Counted from the first letter of the stretch, positions 34,576 through 43,535 are shown. The stretch is DNA of 64,000 nt from JAGNKE01 sp964583335 (GCA_964583335.1 CAZOVG010000001.1:248001-312000), one strand, 5' to 3'. Translations and numbers: made by a program. Notes: generated by a model from the letters alone, not told the origin.

Positions 34576-34604
34576 TTGACAGGGTTTTGGGGCGTAGCTA
34601 TAAG
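34576..34604 (+). promoter_or_regulatory. Sigma70-type promoter of rho
   Basis: TTGACA at 34576-34581 and TATAAG at 34599-34604 are separated by exactly 17 bp. This would give a leader of about 180 bases before the rho start at 34792. Rho in many bacteria controls its own expression through such a leader. Confidence 0.75.
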
Positions 34605-34791
34605 GGGATTGTCTAGTAATAAATCCACAAAAGCCGTTGCCCTAGGACGCTCGCCAAAAAGGTTTGGCACAGGACAACGCGGTGAGAAGATTAAAGAACA
34701 TTTATAACGATAATCAGGGCTGGTTTTAGACCCCCTTCGCACAGGTTGCAAGATTTCCTTTTTGATAAAAGAAGACGACACCGAGTATCCC
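34605..34791 (+). other. Long untranslated leader of rho
   Basis: No ORF of note. It has a pyrimidine-rich stretch (34730-34758, TTAGACCCCCTTCGCACAGG) that could serve as a Rho-binding site for autoregulation. The leader role is inferred from the promoter position. Confidence 0.4.
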
Positions 34792-36048
34792 ATGAATTTA
34801 CAGGAATTGAAGACCCGATCCCCTGCCGAGCTACTGGCATTTGCCGAAGAGCTTGACATCGAAAACTGCAGCGCCATGCGTAAGCAGGACATGATGTTCG
34901 CCATTCTCAAGCAGCTGGCGCAGCAAGGTGTGCCGATCTCCGGCGTCGGGGTGCTTGAAGTGCTACAGGATGGCTTCGGCTTTCTGCGCTCGCCCGAGGA
35001 AAACTACCTGCCCGGGCCGGACGATATTTACGTTTCCCCCAGCCAGGTCCGCCGTTTCGGTTTGCGCACGGGCGATATCGTCGAAGGCGAGATCCGCGCC
35101 CCCAAGGATTCCGAGCGCTATTTCGCGCTGCTCAAGGTTGGGTCGATCGGCAACGAGTCGCCCGACAAGGTGCGTCACCGCATCAATTTCGATAACCTCA
35201 CCCCGCTTTATCCCGAGCGCAAGATCAACCTTGAACTCGACGACTCGACCAAGGACGGCCGGGTGCAGCGTGTGATCGAGCTGACCGCTCCGCTTGGTTT
35301 CGGCCAGCGCGCGCTGATCGTCGCGCCGCCGCGTACGGGTAAGACCGTCATGCTGCAAAATATCGCGCATTCGGTGGCGTCCAACCACCCGGATGCTTAC
35401 CTCATCGTTCTTTTGATCGACGAGCGGCCCGAGGAAGTGACCGACATGGCGCGCAGCGTGCGCGGCGAAGTGGTTTCCTCCACGTTCGACGAGCCGGCCT
35501 CCCGCCACGTACAGGTGGCCGAGATGGTCATGGAAAAAGCCAAGCGCCTTGTGGAACACAAGCGCGACGTTGTTATCCTTCTGGACTCAATTACCCGTTT
35601 GGCGCGGGCGTACAACACGGTCGTGCCGTCTTCGGGTAAGGTTTTGACCGGGGGCGTGGACGCTAACGCGTTGCAGCGGCCCAAGCGTTTCTTCGGCGCG
35701 GCGCGGAACATCGAACAGGGCGGATCGCTCACCATCATCGCCACGGCGCTGATCGACACCGGATCGCGGATGGACGAGGTTATTTTCGAGGAATTCAAGG
35801 GTACGGGTAACTCCGAGATCGTTCTGGACCGCAAGATCGCGGACAAGCGCGTCTTCCCCTCCATCGACATTCAGAAATCCGGCACACGGAAGGAAGAGCT
35901 TCTGGTGGACAAGGACACGCTCCAGAAGATGTGGATGCTGCGCCGCGTTCTCAACCCGATGGGTACCGTGGACGCGCTGGAATTCCTGCTGGGCAAGATG
36001 AAGACGACGAAGAACAATGCCGAGTTCTTCTCGAGCATGAATCAGTAG
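34792..36048 (+). CDS. rho: Transcription termination factor Rho
   Basis: This is a hexameric RNA helicase that terminates transcription. The 418-residue protein has an N-terminal helical domain (NLQELKTRSPAELLAFAEEL), the RNA-binding cold-shock-like domain (GFGFLRSPEENYLPGPDDIYVSPSQ region), Walker A APPRTGKTVML, LLIDERPEEVTDM, Walker B VILLDSITRLARAYN and the Q/R-loop KVLTGGVDANAL. The ATG at 34792 gives the standard N-terminus; an upstream in-frame ATG at 34762 is unlikely. Confidence 0.96.
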   Translation: MNLQELKTRSPAELLAFAEELDIENCSAMRKQDMMFAILKQLAQQGVPISGVGVLEVLQDGFGFLRSPEENYLPGPDDIYVSPSQVRRFGLRTGDIVEGEIRAPKDSERYFALLKVGSIGNESPDKVRHRINFDNLTPLYPERKINLELDDSTKDGRVQRVIELTAPLGFGQRALIVAPPRTGKTVMLQNIAHSVASNHPDAYLIVLLIDERPEEVTDMARSVRGEVVSSTFDEPASRHVQVAEMVMEKAKRLVEHKRDVVILLDSITRLARAYNTVVPSSGKVLTGGVDANALQRPKRFFGAARNIEQGGSLTIIATALIDTGSRMDEVIFEEFKGTGNSEIVLDRKIADKRVFPSIDIQKSGTRKEELLVDKDTLQKMWMLRRVLNPMGTVDALEFLLGKMKTTKNNAEFFSSMNQ

Positions 36049-36064
36049 CTTTTTTCCAGTTTAT

Positions 36065-36391
36065 TCAGGGCAAGCCGATGGTTTTTGAGACCCGTGCTTT
36101 CAGGAGCGCGACCAGTTCGTCCTGCATGTAGCTATAGCGGTCCTTGATATCCAGACAGACAAGCTTTTTATCCGACAAAAGGGATTTGTAATCCCGCGAG
36201 ATTTTGGCCTTGTGGGTCTGTTCCATCACGAAAATCACATCCGCCCATTCGATCAGGTCGCCCGTGACGGGGGTCGGGGCGTCTTTGTTTGTGCCCGCGC
36301 CGATGGCCTCTATACCCTCATAGGCCGAGAACACCGTCTCTGCGGTGGCGCTGCGGAGTTTGTTTTCGGTGCAGATGAAGAGGAGCTTCAT
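36065..36391 (-). CDS. Low-molecular-weight tyrosine phosphatase-like protein
   Basis: The 108-residue protein begins LLFICTENKLRSATAETVF, which keeps the CX5R(S/T) loop of low-molecular-weight phosphotyrosine phosphatases (C-TENKL-R-S). It is shorter than the usual about 150 residues. The expected late D-P acid motif is replaced by LDIKDRYSYMQDELV, which still has an Asp. This short form is known in several bacteria. It is convergent with rho. The substrate is unknown. Confidence 0.8.
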   Translation of the reverse strand: MKLLFICTENKLRSATAETVFSAYEGIEAIGAGTNKDAPTPVTGDLIEWADVIFVMEQTHKAKISRDYKSLLSDKKLVCLDIKDRYSYMQDELVALLKARVSKTIGLP

Positions 36392-36555
36392 AGCTTCAAA
36401 CTAGCACTTTCACTGAAAGCCTAAAATACCCCCTAAATTTTAGGCAAATCTCCCCCTTATTTTATTGAAATAACTGGAAAAAGCGGAAAAAATCCGAAAC
36501 GAAACTGTTTGTCATAATTCATTATCTGTGGTGCAATTAGAGGTGAAGTGACGAC

Positions 36556-36602
36556 AAACGTCTTGTCAAAAAAACTGATGTGAACATCAAAAAGAGACGT
36601 TT
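36556..36602 (+). promoter_or_regulatory. Nested hairpin upstream of the gene at 36615
   Basis: AAACGTC (36556-36562) pairs with GACGTTT (36596-36602), and inside it TGATGT pairs with ACATCA (36576-36589, 2-base loop). It sits right before the ribosome-binding site AAGGTGG and so could affect translation. The 220-base gap before it holds no gene. Confidence 0.35.
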
Positions 36603-36614
36603 CAAGGTGGTGTA

Positions 36615-37127
36615 ATGAGATTGCGTTTTGAACACGTATCAGACCTTGAGAAAACGATCCGCATGTCGCGCGTCGCGGCGGCGTATCTCGTCGGCTTCGT
36701 CCTCCTGCTTGCCTTCTCGGCCGGCAACGCCTGGTCCATCGCTCCGACCGGCGAATCCTTGCCGCCTACAGAATCCGGCTCGATCCTCAGGGGTCAGCCG
36801 TACACTCAAGTTCCCTCCTCGACGAACGCGGATCAATGCCTTCCCCTGCTCAAATCCATCCAAACCATCTCCCCTGAATCCGCTCTCGATCGAAGCCAGC
36901 GCACGGCTGGTCAAATTGCCGCTCTTGGTCTTCTTTTCGGTGTCCGATTTGCCCCCGGACCGCTGGAAAGCCCCGGAAAAGCCACTGCGGAAACCATGGT
37001 CCAAATCAAAGTTTCGCCGGAACCCCCTTCCGACGGCCGCGCTGCTCTCGCGGTCGCCGCGTATAGGGATTGCCGGAAAAACGAAGCCTTGACCGCCATG
37101 TCCCGCGATTTCCGGTGGACCCAATAG
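36615..37127 (+). CDS. Unknown small exported protein
   Basis: The 170-residue protein has a basic N-terminus and one hydrophobic segment (about 20-40, AAAYLVGFVLLLAFSAGNAWS) that could be a signal peptide or anchor. The rest is a Pro/Ser-rich region with two Cys (CLPLLKSI, YRDCRKNEAL) and no known domain. An AAGGTGG site lies 6 bases before the ATG. A strong terminator follows. Confidence 0.55.
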   Translation: MRLRFEHVSDLEKTIRMSRVAAAYLVGFVLLLAFSAGNAWSIAPTGESLPPTESGSILRGQPYTQVPSSTNADQCLPLLKSIQTISPESALDRSQRTAGQIAALGLLFGVRFAPGPLESPGKATAETMVQIKVSPEPPSDGRAALAVAAYRDCRKNEALTAMSRDFRWTQ

Positions 37128-37173
37128 CGGCAGACCCATGTCACCCCGACATGGCACTGTCCCTCACGTCGCT

Positions 37174-37217
37174 GGTCGTTCTGTAGCCCTTTGGGGCTCA
37201 GAACGGCCGCTTTTTTT
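37174..37217 (+). terminator. Strong Rho-independent terminator
   Basis: GGTCGTTCTG-T-AGCCC pairs with GGGCT-C-AGAACGGCC around a short loop, followed by a run of seven T. It ends transcription of the gene at 36615-37127. Confidence 0.8.
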
Positions 37218-37225
37218 ATCGCTTC

Positions 37226-37312
37226 CTGAATTTCACCCGGTGTTCGTTGCTGCGTCGCTCGTGTACCCTCTTGTACACTTCGCTCCTTGCGCCTGCCCCG
37301 GAAGAAATTCAG
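37226..37312. repeat. Long interrupted palindrome
   Basis: CTGAATTTC (37226-37234) and GAAATTCAG (37304-37312) are perfect inverted repeats. In the centre GTGTAC-CCTCTT-GTACAC (37261-37278) forms a second stem. The 87-bp element could fold into one long hairpin. It lies between a + strand terminator and the end of the convergent gene. It may be an interspersed palindromic repeat. Confidence 0.5.
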
Positions 37313-37333
37313 TTTGCTCTTGAGCCGGAGTGT

Positions 37334-39130
37334 TTATTCTAGGATTTTGGAGATGACGGACTGGTACCAGGCCGGGGTTTTCGCGCCTGACTGTCTGGCG
37401 GTTTCGGCAAGACCGAGGAAGAGCGCCATCACGATCAGGACGGCCAGCAGGCCCTTTGAGCCCAGCTTGGGCGTCATCTTGCCCGCCTTGCCGGGCGGGA
37501 CGATGCCCGCCATCGCCTTACGGATCGATCCGGCGGCGAAGGTCTGCATGAATAGCGTCGTCATATAGATTCCGATCCCCAGAACGCCAAGGTCGCAGAG
37601 CGCGGTCAGGGCGTCGTTTCCGGTTTTTTCCGCCGCGAGAGCGTGCAGAGGGCCGAGGAAATAAGCCGCGAACAGGCCCGCCGCCGCGGCGCTTCCGGCC
37701 AGAAGGCCGACCATGCGGGGCTTGTCGGTGATTTTCTTGATGGCGCGGTCGGCCTTTACCACCAGATCGTTGATCACTTCGTCACGGATGCCGAGACTGT
37801 TGCGTTCTTTTACCTTCTCGATCGCTTTTAAAAGCGGCAGGCGTGCGGCGCAAAGAATGATATCGCGCAGGGTGCGGTATTCGGCGGCCTTGCGGAGGTT
37901 GTCGGCGATATCGCCGCGCCCGTCCACCGCGTCTTCAAGCTTGCGGATGCCGTTCTTGATGATTTCCTCAAGGAAGGGCGAGACGTGGATGACCTCGCCC
38001 TTATATCCGAACATGAAGGCGTAATAAGACTGGCCGTCAATATCGTATTCGACGTGGCCGTGCGGCAGGAGGACCTCGTAGTTGATATCCACCTTGAAGG
38101 TTTTGGCTTCGTGCCGTTCTTTCGTTTTTTGCTCTTCGGCTTTTTTCTCTTCGAGTTTTTTAAGCGTCTCGGGGTCGTCGGGCAGGTGGACGAGATGGAC
38201 CTGGGCGTGTTCGGCGATCTTGGGGCCGAGTTCCTCTATCAGCGCAACGATCTTGTCGGGCAACTGGTCCTTGGGGTAGGTGAACTCGGCCTTAGCCTCG
38301 ATTTCGATCATCTGGATATTGCTGCTCCAGCCGTGGCCCTGACAGACCGGACATTGGGTGGAACCCTTCGTGCGGCAGGTCGGGCAGTTGACGCGCCCGG
38401 TCTGGTTGCACAGAACGCAGCTCATGCGCCCTCTTCCGTGGCAGGTCGGGCACTGGATCTTGCGGCCTTGCTGCGGCCCCTGAATCATCTGCGCTCCCCG
38501 GCACTGGCTGCACGCGCCCATGCCCGAGCCGTTACAACGCGAGCATTGATCGACGCCCTTGCCGCCACAACGCTGGCAGCGGAGTTTTCCTGTCGAACGG
38601 CAGGATTCGCAGCCTTCGAACCAGACGTAATCTTTTTTCCAGAACGGAAGCTGGAGCACCAGATTTTGCTGGGCGAAACATTTATCCTCGCGCGATGTCG
38701 CCGTCTCCGTGATCTTGCGGATCATATCGGGATCGTTTTCCATCTTGTCGTATTCTTTGATCAGCGCGACGGTCAACGCCTGTTCGTTATCGACGGCCTC
38801 TGGGCCGCGCATCCGGCCCGGGACTTTCTTGCGGCTGATCTTTGTGGCGATCTTGAGGGTTGTGGTCGCCGGGAATTGAAGGACTTCACCTTCGAAACTC
38901 ACCAGTTTGATTTTTTCGAGATCGAACTTATTGCCCTCGACGATTTTCTTGACGCGTTCGAGCGCCTTGTCCTTGTAGGCCGGGTCGATATCAAGCTTGA
39001 AGATTTTGGTTTCGATCAGGGGGGCGACCTGAGCCGAGGACTGGGGCAGGCCGAAGGCGCCCTCTCCGAGGTTTCCGGTGTCGTCCGGCTGCGCAGATTC
39101 GGGGTTCGGATTTTCGGGGTTTTCGCTCAC
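37334..39130 (-). CDS. Membrane protein with DnaJ-type zinc-finger repeats (eight CxxC)
   Basis: The 598-residue protein has no J-domain. Residues about 174-267 contain eight CxxC pairs (CESC, CQRC, CSRC, CSQC, CPTC, CVLC, CPTC, CPVC) with interspersed G-x-G, as in the DnaJ Cys-rich domain but doubled. After a charged coiled region (about 320-350) the C-terminal part has three hydrophobic spans (about 490-590). It probably binds several zinc ions and sits in the inner membrane. It is divergent from the short gene upstream of mnmE. Function unknown; a membrane-tethered chaperone-like role is conceivable. Confidence 0.8.
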   Translation of the reverse strand: MSENPENPNPESAQPDDTGNLGEGAFGLPQSSAQVAPLIETKIFKLDIDPAYKDKALERVKKIVEGNKFDLEKIKLVSFEGEVLQFPATTTLKIATKISRKKVPGRMRGPEAVDNEQALTVALIKEYDKMENDPDMIRKITETATSREDKCFAQQNLVLQLPFWKKDYVWFEGCESCRSTGKLRCQRCGGKGVDQCSRCNGSGMGACSQCRGAQMIQGPQQGRKIQCPTCHGRGRMSCVLCNQTGRVNCPTCRTKGSTQCPVCQGHGWSSNIQMIEIEAKAEFTYPKDQLPDKIVALIEELGPKIAEHAQVHLVHLPDDPETLKKLEEKKAEEQKTKERHEAKTFKVDINYEVLLPHGHVEYDIDGQSYYAFMFGYKGEVIHVSPFLEEIIKNGIRKLEDAVDGRGDIADNLRKAAEYRTLRDIILCAARLPLLKAIEKVKERNSLGIRDEVINDLVVKADRAIKKITDKPRMVGLLAGSAAAAGLFAAYFLGPLHALAAEKTGNDALTALCDLGVLGIGIYMTTLFMQTFAAGSIRKAMAGIVPPGKAGKMTPKLGSKGLLAVLIVMALFLGLAETARQSGAKTPAWYQSVISKILE

Positions 39131-39229
39131 GCCTGTCTATTCTTTCGTGTTTCGAGAATCAGCCTTAACGTCCGGGGGCAATGCCCATATAATGGCCTCC
39201 AGACTAATCGAAGGCAGGAAGGTATACAA

Positions 39230-39505
39230 ATGAAATTCAAGTTCGACGTCGAATGCACGCCCGAGGAAGCGCGGCTGTTTCTGGGGCTTCCCAATATCGC
39301 GCCGATGCAGGAAAAGATGATGCTGGAGATGGAAAAGAAGCTGCAGGAGAATATCCGTTCGCTCAGCCCGGAGGAGATCGTCAAAACCTGGATGCCGTTG
39401 ACGATCCAGAGCATGGGCGAGTTTCAGAAAATCTTCTGGTCGCAGATGGATGCGGCCTATGGCGGCAATGTTTTTACGGCCGAGCCTAAACAGCAAAAGA
39501 AATGA
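39230..39505 (+). CDS. Small conserved protein upstream of mnmE (DUF6489-like)
   Basis: The 91-residue protein starts MKFKFDVECTPEEARLFLGL and is helical afterwards (MQEKMMLEMEKKLQENI). Small proteins of this type with a CTPEEAR start occur in alphaproteobacteria next to mnmE or phasin-like genes. AGGAAGG lies 7 bases before the ATG at 39230, and the stop overlaps the mnmE start (ATGA). The family name is from memory of the motif. Confidence 0.8.
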   Translation: MKFKFDVECTPEEARLFLGLPNIAPMQEKMMLEMEKKLQENIRSLSPEEIVKTWMPLTIQSMGEFQKIFWSQMDAAYGGNVFTAEPKQQKK

Positions 39506-40836
39506 CCGAGACGATTTTTGCGCTGGCGAGCGGGCACGGGCGGGCGGGCGTTGCGGTCGTGCGCGTGTCCGGGCCGCTGGCGTTCGAGAGTTTGCGGGCC
39601 CTGACCGGGATTTCCAAGGTTTTGCCGCGCCAGTGCGTCCTCAAGGCCCTGCGGGAGCCGGTTTCACGTGAAACTATAGACCGGGCGCTGGTTGCGGCGT
39701 TTCCGGGGCCGGGGAGCTATACGGGGGAGGATGTCGCCGAATATCACGTGCATGGCAGCCCGGCGGTGATCCGCGAATTGCTGGCTGTGCTGGGGCGGCA
39801 GGCGGGGCACAGGATGGCGGAGCCGGGGGAGTTTACCCGGCGGGCCTTCGAGAACGGCAAGATGGATTTGACGGAGGCGGAGGCGGTCGCAGACCTTATT
39901 CATGCCGAAACGCAGTTACAGAAGGCGCAGGCGCTTGCGCAGATGGGCGGCGCCCTTTCCCGGCTTTATGAAGGGTGGCGGGAGGATTTAAGCCGGATTC
40001 TGGCGCATGCGGAGGCGGAGCTGGAGTTTCCCGACGAGGATCTGCCGGAAGATTTAAGCCAGACACTGGGGCCGGGGATCCGGGCGCTGGCGGCTTCTAT
40101 CCGGGCGCATCTGGATGACGGGCGGCGTGGCGAGCGGCTGCGCGATGGGGTCAGCGTGGTCGTGATCGGCGCGCCCAACGCTGGGAAGTCGAGCCTTGTG
40201 AATCTGCTGGCGCAGCGGGATATCGCCATCGTTTCGGACGTTGCCGGGACGACGCGGGATATTCTGGAGGCGCATCTGGACCTTGGCGGTTATCCGGTCA
40301 TTCTTTGCGATACGGCGGGCTTGCGGCCCGAACAGCTGAGCGGCGACGGGCATGACCGTATCGAGGCCGAGGGCATCAGGCGGGCGATGGAGCGGGCGCA
40401 GGCGGCGGATATCAGGGTTCTGGTCTATGACGGTACGCAGGCGCAGGCAGACCCGCATACGCTGGCGATGGCGGACGGGCAGAGTTTGAGCGTGATCAAC
40501 AAGGCCGATCTGGGCGTGCGGTTCAGGCCGGAGGGGGATTTCGTTGAGATTTCGACCAGGACCGGGGCGGGGGTCGATGCGTTTTTGAAGGTTTTGGAGC
40601 AGAAGATCGCCGCGATGATCGGGCGGAACGAAGCCCCTGCCCTGACCCGGCAGCGGCACCGGGAGGCTTTGGAGCGATGTGTCGAATCCCTAGAAAGGTG
40701 TCTTGGAGCATCCCTGCCGGAATTATTGGCCGAGGATTTAAGGCTTGCCATCCGCTATCTTGGGCGGATTACCGGGCGGGTGGATGTTGAGGATCTTCTC
40801 GACATTGTCTTCCGTGATTTCTGCATAGGCAAGTAA
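39502..40836 (+). CDS. mnmE: tRNA uridine-5-carboxymethylaminomethyl modification GTPase MnmE
   Basis: Together with MnmG it modifies the wobble uridine of several tRNAs. The 444-residue protein has the N-terminal domain (GHGRAGVAVVRVSGPLAF, PGSYTGEDVAEYHVHG, MAEPGEFTRRAFENGKMDL). The G domain follows (GAPNAGKSSLVN, DVAGTTRD, DTAGLR, NKADLG). The C-terminus FRDFCIGK contains the C-(I/L)-GK motif. A parS-like site lies at 39660-39675. Confidence 0.95.
   Translation: MTETIFALASGHGRAGVAVVRVSGPLAFESLRALTGISKVLPRQCVLKALREPVSRETIDRALVAAFPGPGSYTGEDVAEYHVHGSPAVIRELLAVLGRQAGHRMAEPGEFTRRAFENGKMDLTEAEAVADLIHAETQLQKAQALAQMGGALSRLYEGWREDLSRILAHAEAELEFPDEDLPEDLSQTLGPGIRALAASIRAHLDDGRRGERLRDGVSVVVIGAPNAGKSSLVNLLAQRDIAIVSDVAGTTRDILEAHLDLGGYPVILCDTAGLRPEQLSGDGHDRIEAEGIRRAMERAQAADIRVLVYDGTQAQADPHTLAMADGQSLSVINKADLGVRFRPEGDFVEISTRTGAGVDAFLKVLEQKIAAMIGRNEAPALTRQRHREALERCVESLERCLGASLPELLAEDLRLAIRYLGRITGRVDVEDLLDIVFRDFCIGK
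39660..39675. promoter_or_regulatory. parS-like ParB-binding site
   Basis: GGTTTCACGTGAAACT differs from the parS consensus only at the two outer positions; it lies in mnmE. Confidence 0.75.
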
Positions 40837-40886
40837 TCATAGAGTTTTGTGGCGTTTTGATTAGAAAATCTGTATAAAACGCCGCT

Positions 40887-42794
40887 ATGGACCGCGATTT
40901 TGACGTCATTGTTGTCGGAGGGGGCCACGCCGGGTGCGAAGCGGCGGCGGCGGCGGCGCGTATGGGCGCGAAGACCGCGCTGCTGACCCATAAGCCTGAG
41001 ACGGTTGGCGTCATGTCCTGCAACCCGGCGATCGGGGGGCTGGGCAAGGGGCATCTGGTGCGGGAGATCGACGCGCTGGACGGCGTGATGGGCCGGGTGA
41101 TTGACCGGGCGGGCATCCAGTTCCGTATCCTCAACGCCTCCAAGGGCCCGGCGGTGCGCGGACCCCGCGCGCAGGCCGACCGGAAGCTTTACCGCACCGT
41201 CATGCAGGAGATTCTGGGTGGGATTCCCAACCTTACGACCATCGCAGGGGGCGCGGAGGACCTCATTCTGGACGCGCAGGGCGCGATTTCCGGGGTGCGG
41301 ACGCTCGATGGGCGTGAGTTTACCTGCCGCACCGTGGTTTTGACCACGGGGACGTTCCTGCGGGGCTTGATCCACCGGGGCGAGGATACCAAGCCCGCCG
41401 GACGCGTGGGCGAGGAGCCCGCTGTTGGGTTGGCGCTGACGCTGGAGCGGCTGGGCTTTCCCCTGGGACGGCTTAAGACGGGGACTCCGGCGCGGCTGGA
41501 CGGGCGCACGATTAACTGGGGCATCCTTGAGGAGCAGAAGGGGGATAATCCGCCCGTGCCGTTTTCCACATTGACGGACAAGGTTACGGTCCCGCAGATT
41601 TCCTGCTTTATGACGTATACTAACGATGCTACCCACAGGGTTATCCAAGAGAATATGCACCGTTCGGCGATGTATTCCGGGCGGATTAAAAGCTCGGGGC
41701 CGCGTTATTGCCCCTCGATTGAGGACAAGATCAACCGTTTTGCCGATAAGCCCCGCCACCAGATTTTTCTGGAGCCGGAGGGGCTGGACGACCCCACGGT
41801 CTACCCGAACGGGATTTCGACCTCCCTGCCCGCCGATGTGCAGGACGCGATGATTCGGACCATTCCGGGGCTTGAAAATGTCGCGGTTATGGAATGGGGC
41901 TATGCGATCGAATATGATTATGTGGATCCGCGGGATTTGAAAAAAACCCTTGAATCCAAGAGGTTGCCCGGGCTGTTCCTTGCGGGACAGATCAACGGGA
42001 CGACGGGGTATGAGGAGGCCGGGGCGCAGGGGCTTATGGCCGGGGTTAATGCGGCGCTGCAGGCTAAAGCGGGCGCCGATGTCGTGGCGCGCGGGCAGGC
42101 TGAAACCTTCGTTCTTGACCGGGCGGACGCCTATATCGGGGTTTTGATCGACGATTTGACGACCCGGGGGGCACCGGAGCCTTACCGCATGTTCACCAGC
42201 CGGGCGGAATACCGGCTGTGGCTGCGGGCCGACAATGCCGACCAGCGGCTGACCGGCCGGGGGATTGCGGCCGGGTGTATCGGGGCGGAGCGCCGGGCGG
42301 CATGGGGCCAGAAGGCCGAAGCCCTGGATGCGGCGCGGACGCTTGTTAATTCGCTTCAGGCGACCCCGAACGAGCTGGCTAAGCAGGGCATCAGCGTTAA
42401 TCAGGACGGGATTCGCCGGAATGTCGCCGCCCTTTTGGCGTATCCGCATGTGAAATGGGAGCAGTTGGTGGCCCTGTGGTCGGAGATGGGGCAGATTTCT
42501 GAGGCTATCCGCGAACAGGTCGAGATTGACGCGCTTTATGCGGGGTATATGGACCGGCATAGAGCGGATATCGAAGCTTATCGGAAGGACGAGGCGCTCG
42601 CCCTGCCCCCTGATCTCGATTATTCAAAGGTCGGCAGTCTTTCCAACGAGGTCCGGCAGAAGCTGGAGCAGGTTCGCCCGGGGACGCTCGGCGAGGCCTC
42701 GCGCATACCCGGCGTTACGCCCGCCGCCGTGATTGCCCTTTTACGGTATGTTCGCAACAAGCCCGCCCCCGATGCCGATAGCCATGCGGCCTGA
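40887..42794 (+). CDS. mnmG: tRNA uridine modification enzyme MnmG (GidA)
   Basis: FAD-dependent partner of MnmE. The 635-residue protein has the dinucleotide-binding VVGGGHAGCEAAAAAARMG, CNPAIGGLGKGHLVREIDAL, TGTFLRG, KTGTPARLDG, NGISTSLPADVQ, GLFLAGQINGTTGYEEA and TSRAEYRL, all diagnostic. It lies 50 bases after mnmE and overlaps rsmG by 11 bases. Confidence 0.96.
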   Translation: MDRDFDVIVVGGGHAGCEAAAAAARMGAKTALLTHKPETVGVMSCNPAIGGLGKGHLVREIDALDGVMGRVIDRAGIQFRILNASKGPAVRGPRAQADRKLYRTVMQEILGGIPNLTTIAGGAEDLILDAQGAISGVRTLDGREFTCRTVVLTTGTFLRGLIHRGEDTKPAGRVGEEPAVGLALTLERLGFPLGRLKTGTPARLDGRTINWGILEEQKGDNPPVPFSTLTDKVTVPQISCFMTYTNDATHRVIQENMHRSAMYSGRIKSSGPRYCPSIEDKINRFADKPRHQIFLEPEGLDDPTVYPNGISTSLPADVQDAMIRTIPGLENVAVMEWGYAIEYDYVDPRDLKKTLESKRLPGLFLAGQINGTTGYEEAGAQGLMAGVNAALQAKAGADVVARGQAETFVLDRADAYIGVLIDDLTTRGAPEPYRMFTSRAEYRLWLRADNADQRLTGRGIAAGCIGAERRAAWGQKAEALDAARTLVNSLQATPNELAKQGISVNQDGIRRNVAALLAYPHVKWEQLVALWSEMGQISEAIREQVEIDALYAGYMDRHRADIEAYRKDEALALPPDLDYSKVGSLSNEVRQKLEQVRPGTLGEASRIPGVTPAAVIALLRYVRNKPAPDADSHAA

Positions 42795-43416
42795 GGATTT
42801 TACCGCCAAGGATTTCCGGGAAGCGCTGGATCTTTCCGCCGAGACGTTCGAGCGGTTTAAGATTTATCATGGCTTGCTGGTTAAATGGCAAAAGCAGATT
42901 AACCTTGTCAGCCCGAAGACCCTTGAGACAGCGTGGCATCGGCATTTTTATGATTCCGCGCAGATTTTGCAGTATTTTCCGAGAGATGCGCGGGTTGTTG
43001 CCGATCTTGGTTCAGGAGCGGGGTTTCCGGGGCTGGTTTTGAAGATCCTGAACCCTGAACTCAATATGAACCTTGTCGAATCGGATGAGCGGAAATGCCT
43101 TTTCCTGCGCACTGTTTCACGTGAAACAGGTTTAGACGTTTCGATTCATAATGAGCGCATCGAGCGAGTCACCGAGTCATTTGTGCCGGATATTGTTACG
43201 GCGCGCGCGCTGGCGGATCTCACGAAGCTTTTGGAATTATCATCCGTATGGAATCGTAAAAGCAAGAGTCTGCAACTGATTCTTCTAAAAGGCGAAAAGG
43301 CCGATGAAGAGCTGGCGGTGGCGCGCAAAAGCTTTGCTTTCAGCGTCGATTCGTATCCGAGTGTGACGGAGGGCCGCGCTCGGGTGTTGCGGCTTTATGA
43401 TGTCGCCTGTGAATAA
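42784..43416 (+). CDS. rsmG: 16S rRNA (guanine-527-N7) methyltransferase RsmG
   Basis: It methylates G527 of 16S rRNA with SAM. The 210-residue protein has KWQKQINLVSPKTLETAWHRHFYDS, the SAM-binding DLGSGAGFPGLVLKI and VTARALADL. The ATG at 42784 (or 42772) is likely; the further upstream start at 42733 would extend 62 bases into mnmG. It carries the only perfect parS site of the window. Confidence 0.93.
   Translation: MRPEDFTAKDFREALDLSAETFERFKIYHGLLVKWQKQINLVSPKTLETAWHRHFYDSAQILQYFPRDARVVADLGSGAGFPGLVLKILNPELNMNLVESDERKCLFLRTVSRETGLDVSIHNERIERVTESFVPDIVTARALADLTKLLELSSVWNRKSKSLQLILLKGEKADEELAVARKSFAFSVDSYPSVTEGRARVLRLYDVACE
43113..43128. promoter_or_regulatory. parS: Perfect parS site
   Basis: TGTTTCACGTGAAACA, identical to the bacterial parS consensus, inside rsmG and about 0.4 kb upstream of parA. 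Confidence 0.92.
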
Positions 43417-43535
43417 TGACGGGTGATCCGTCTGGTTTTCTTGCGTTTTTTCATCGCAAGGCGCAAGATGGGGGTATAAGGCGATTCGCACTTTCCTCTT
43501 TCCTTCCCTCTCAAAAACCGTTTAAGTTTAAAGCC

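Noticed and set aside
37985..39229. + strand open frame running into the small gene before mnmE
   Set aside because: Antisense of the CxxC membrane protein; the real start at 39230 has a good ribosome-binding site.
40755..42560. Long minus-strand open frame of about 600 codons opposite mnmG
   Set aside because: Arg/Pro-rich shadow of the GC-rich mnmG gene; no motif and mnmG is certain.
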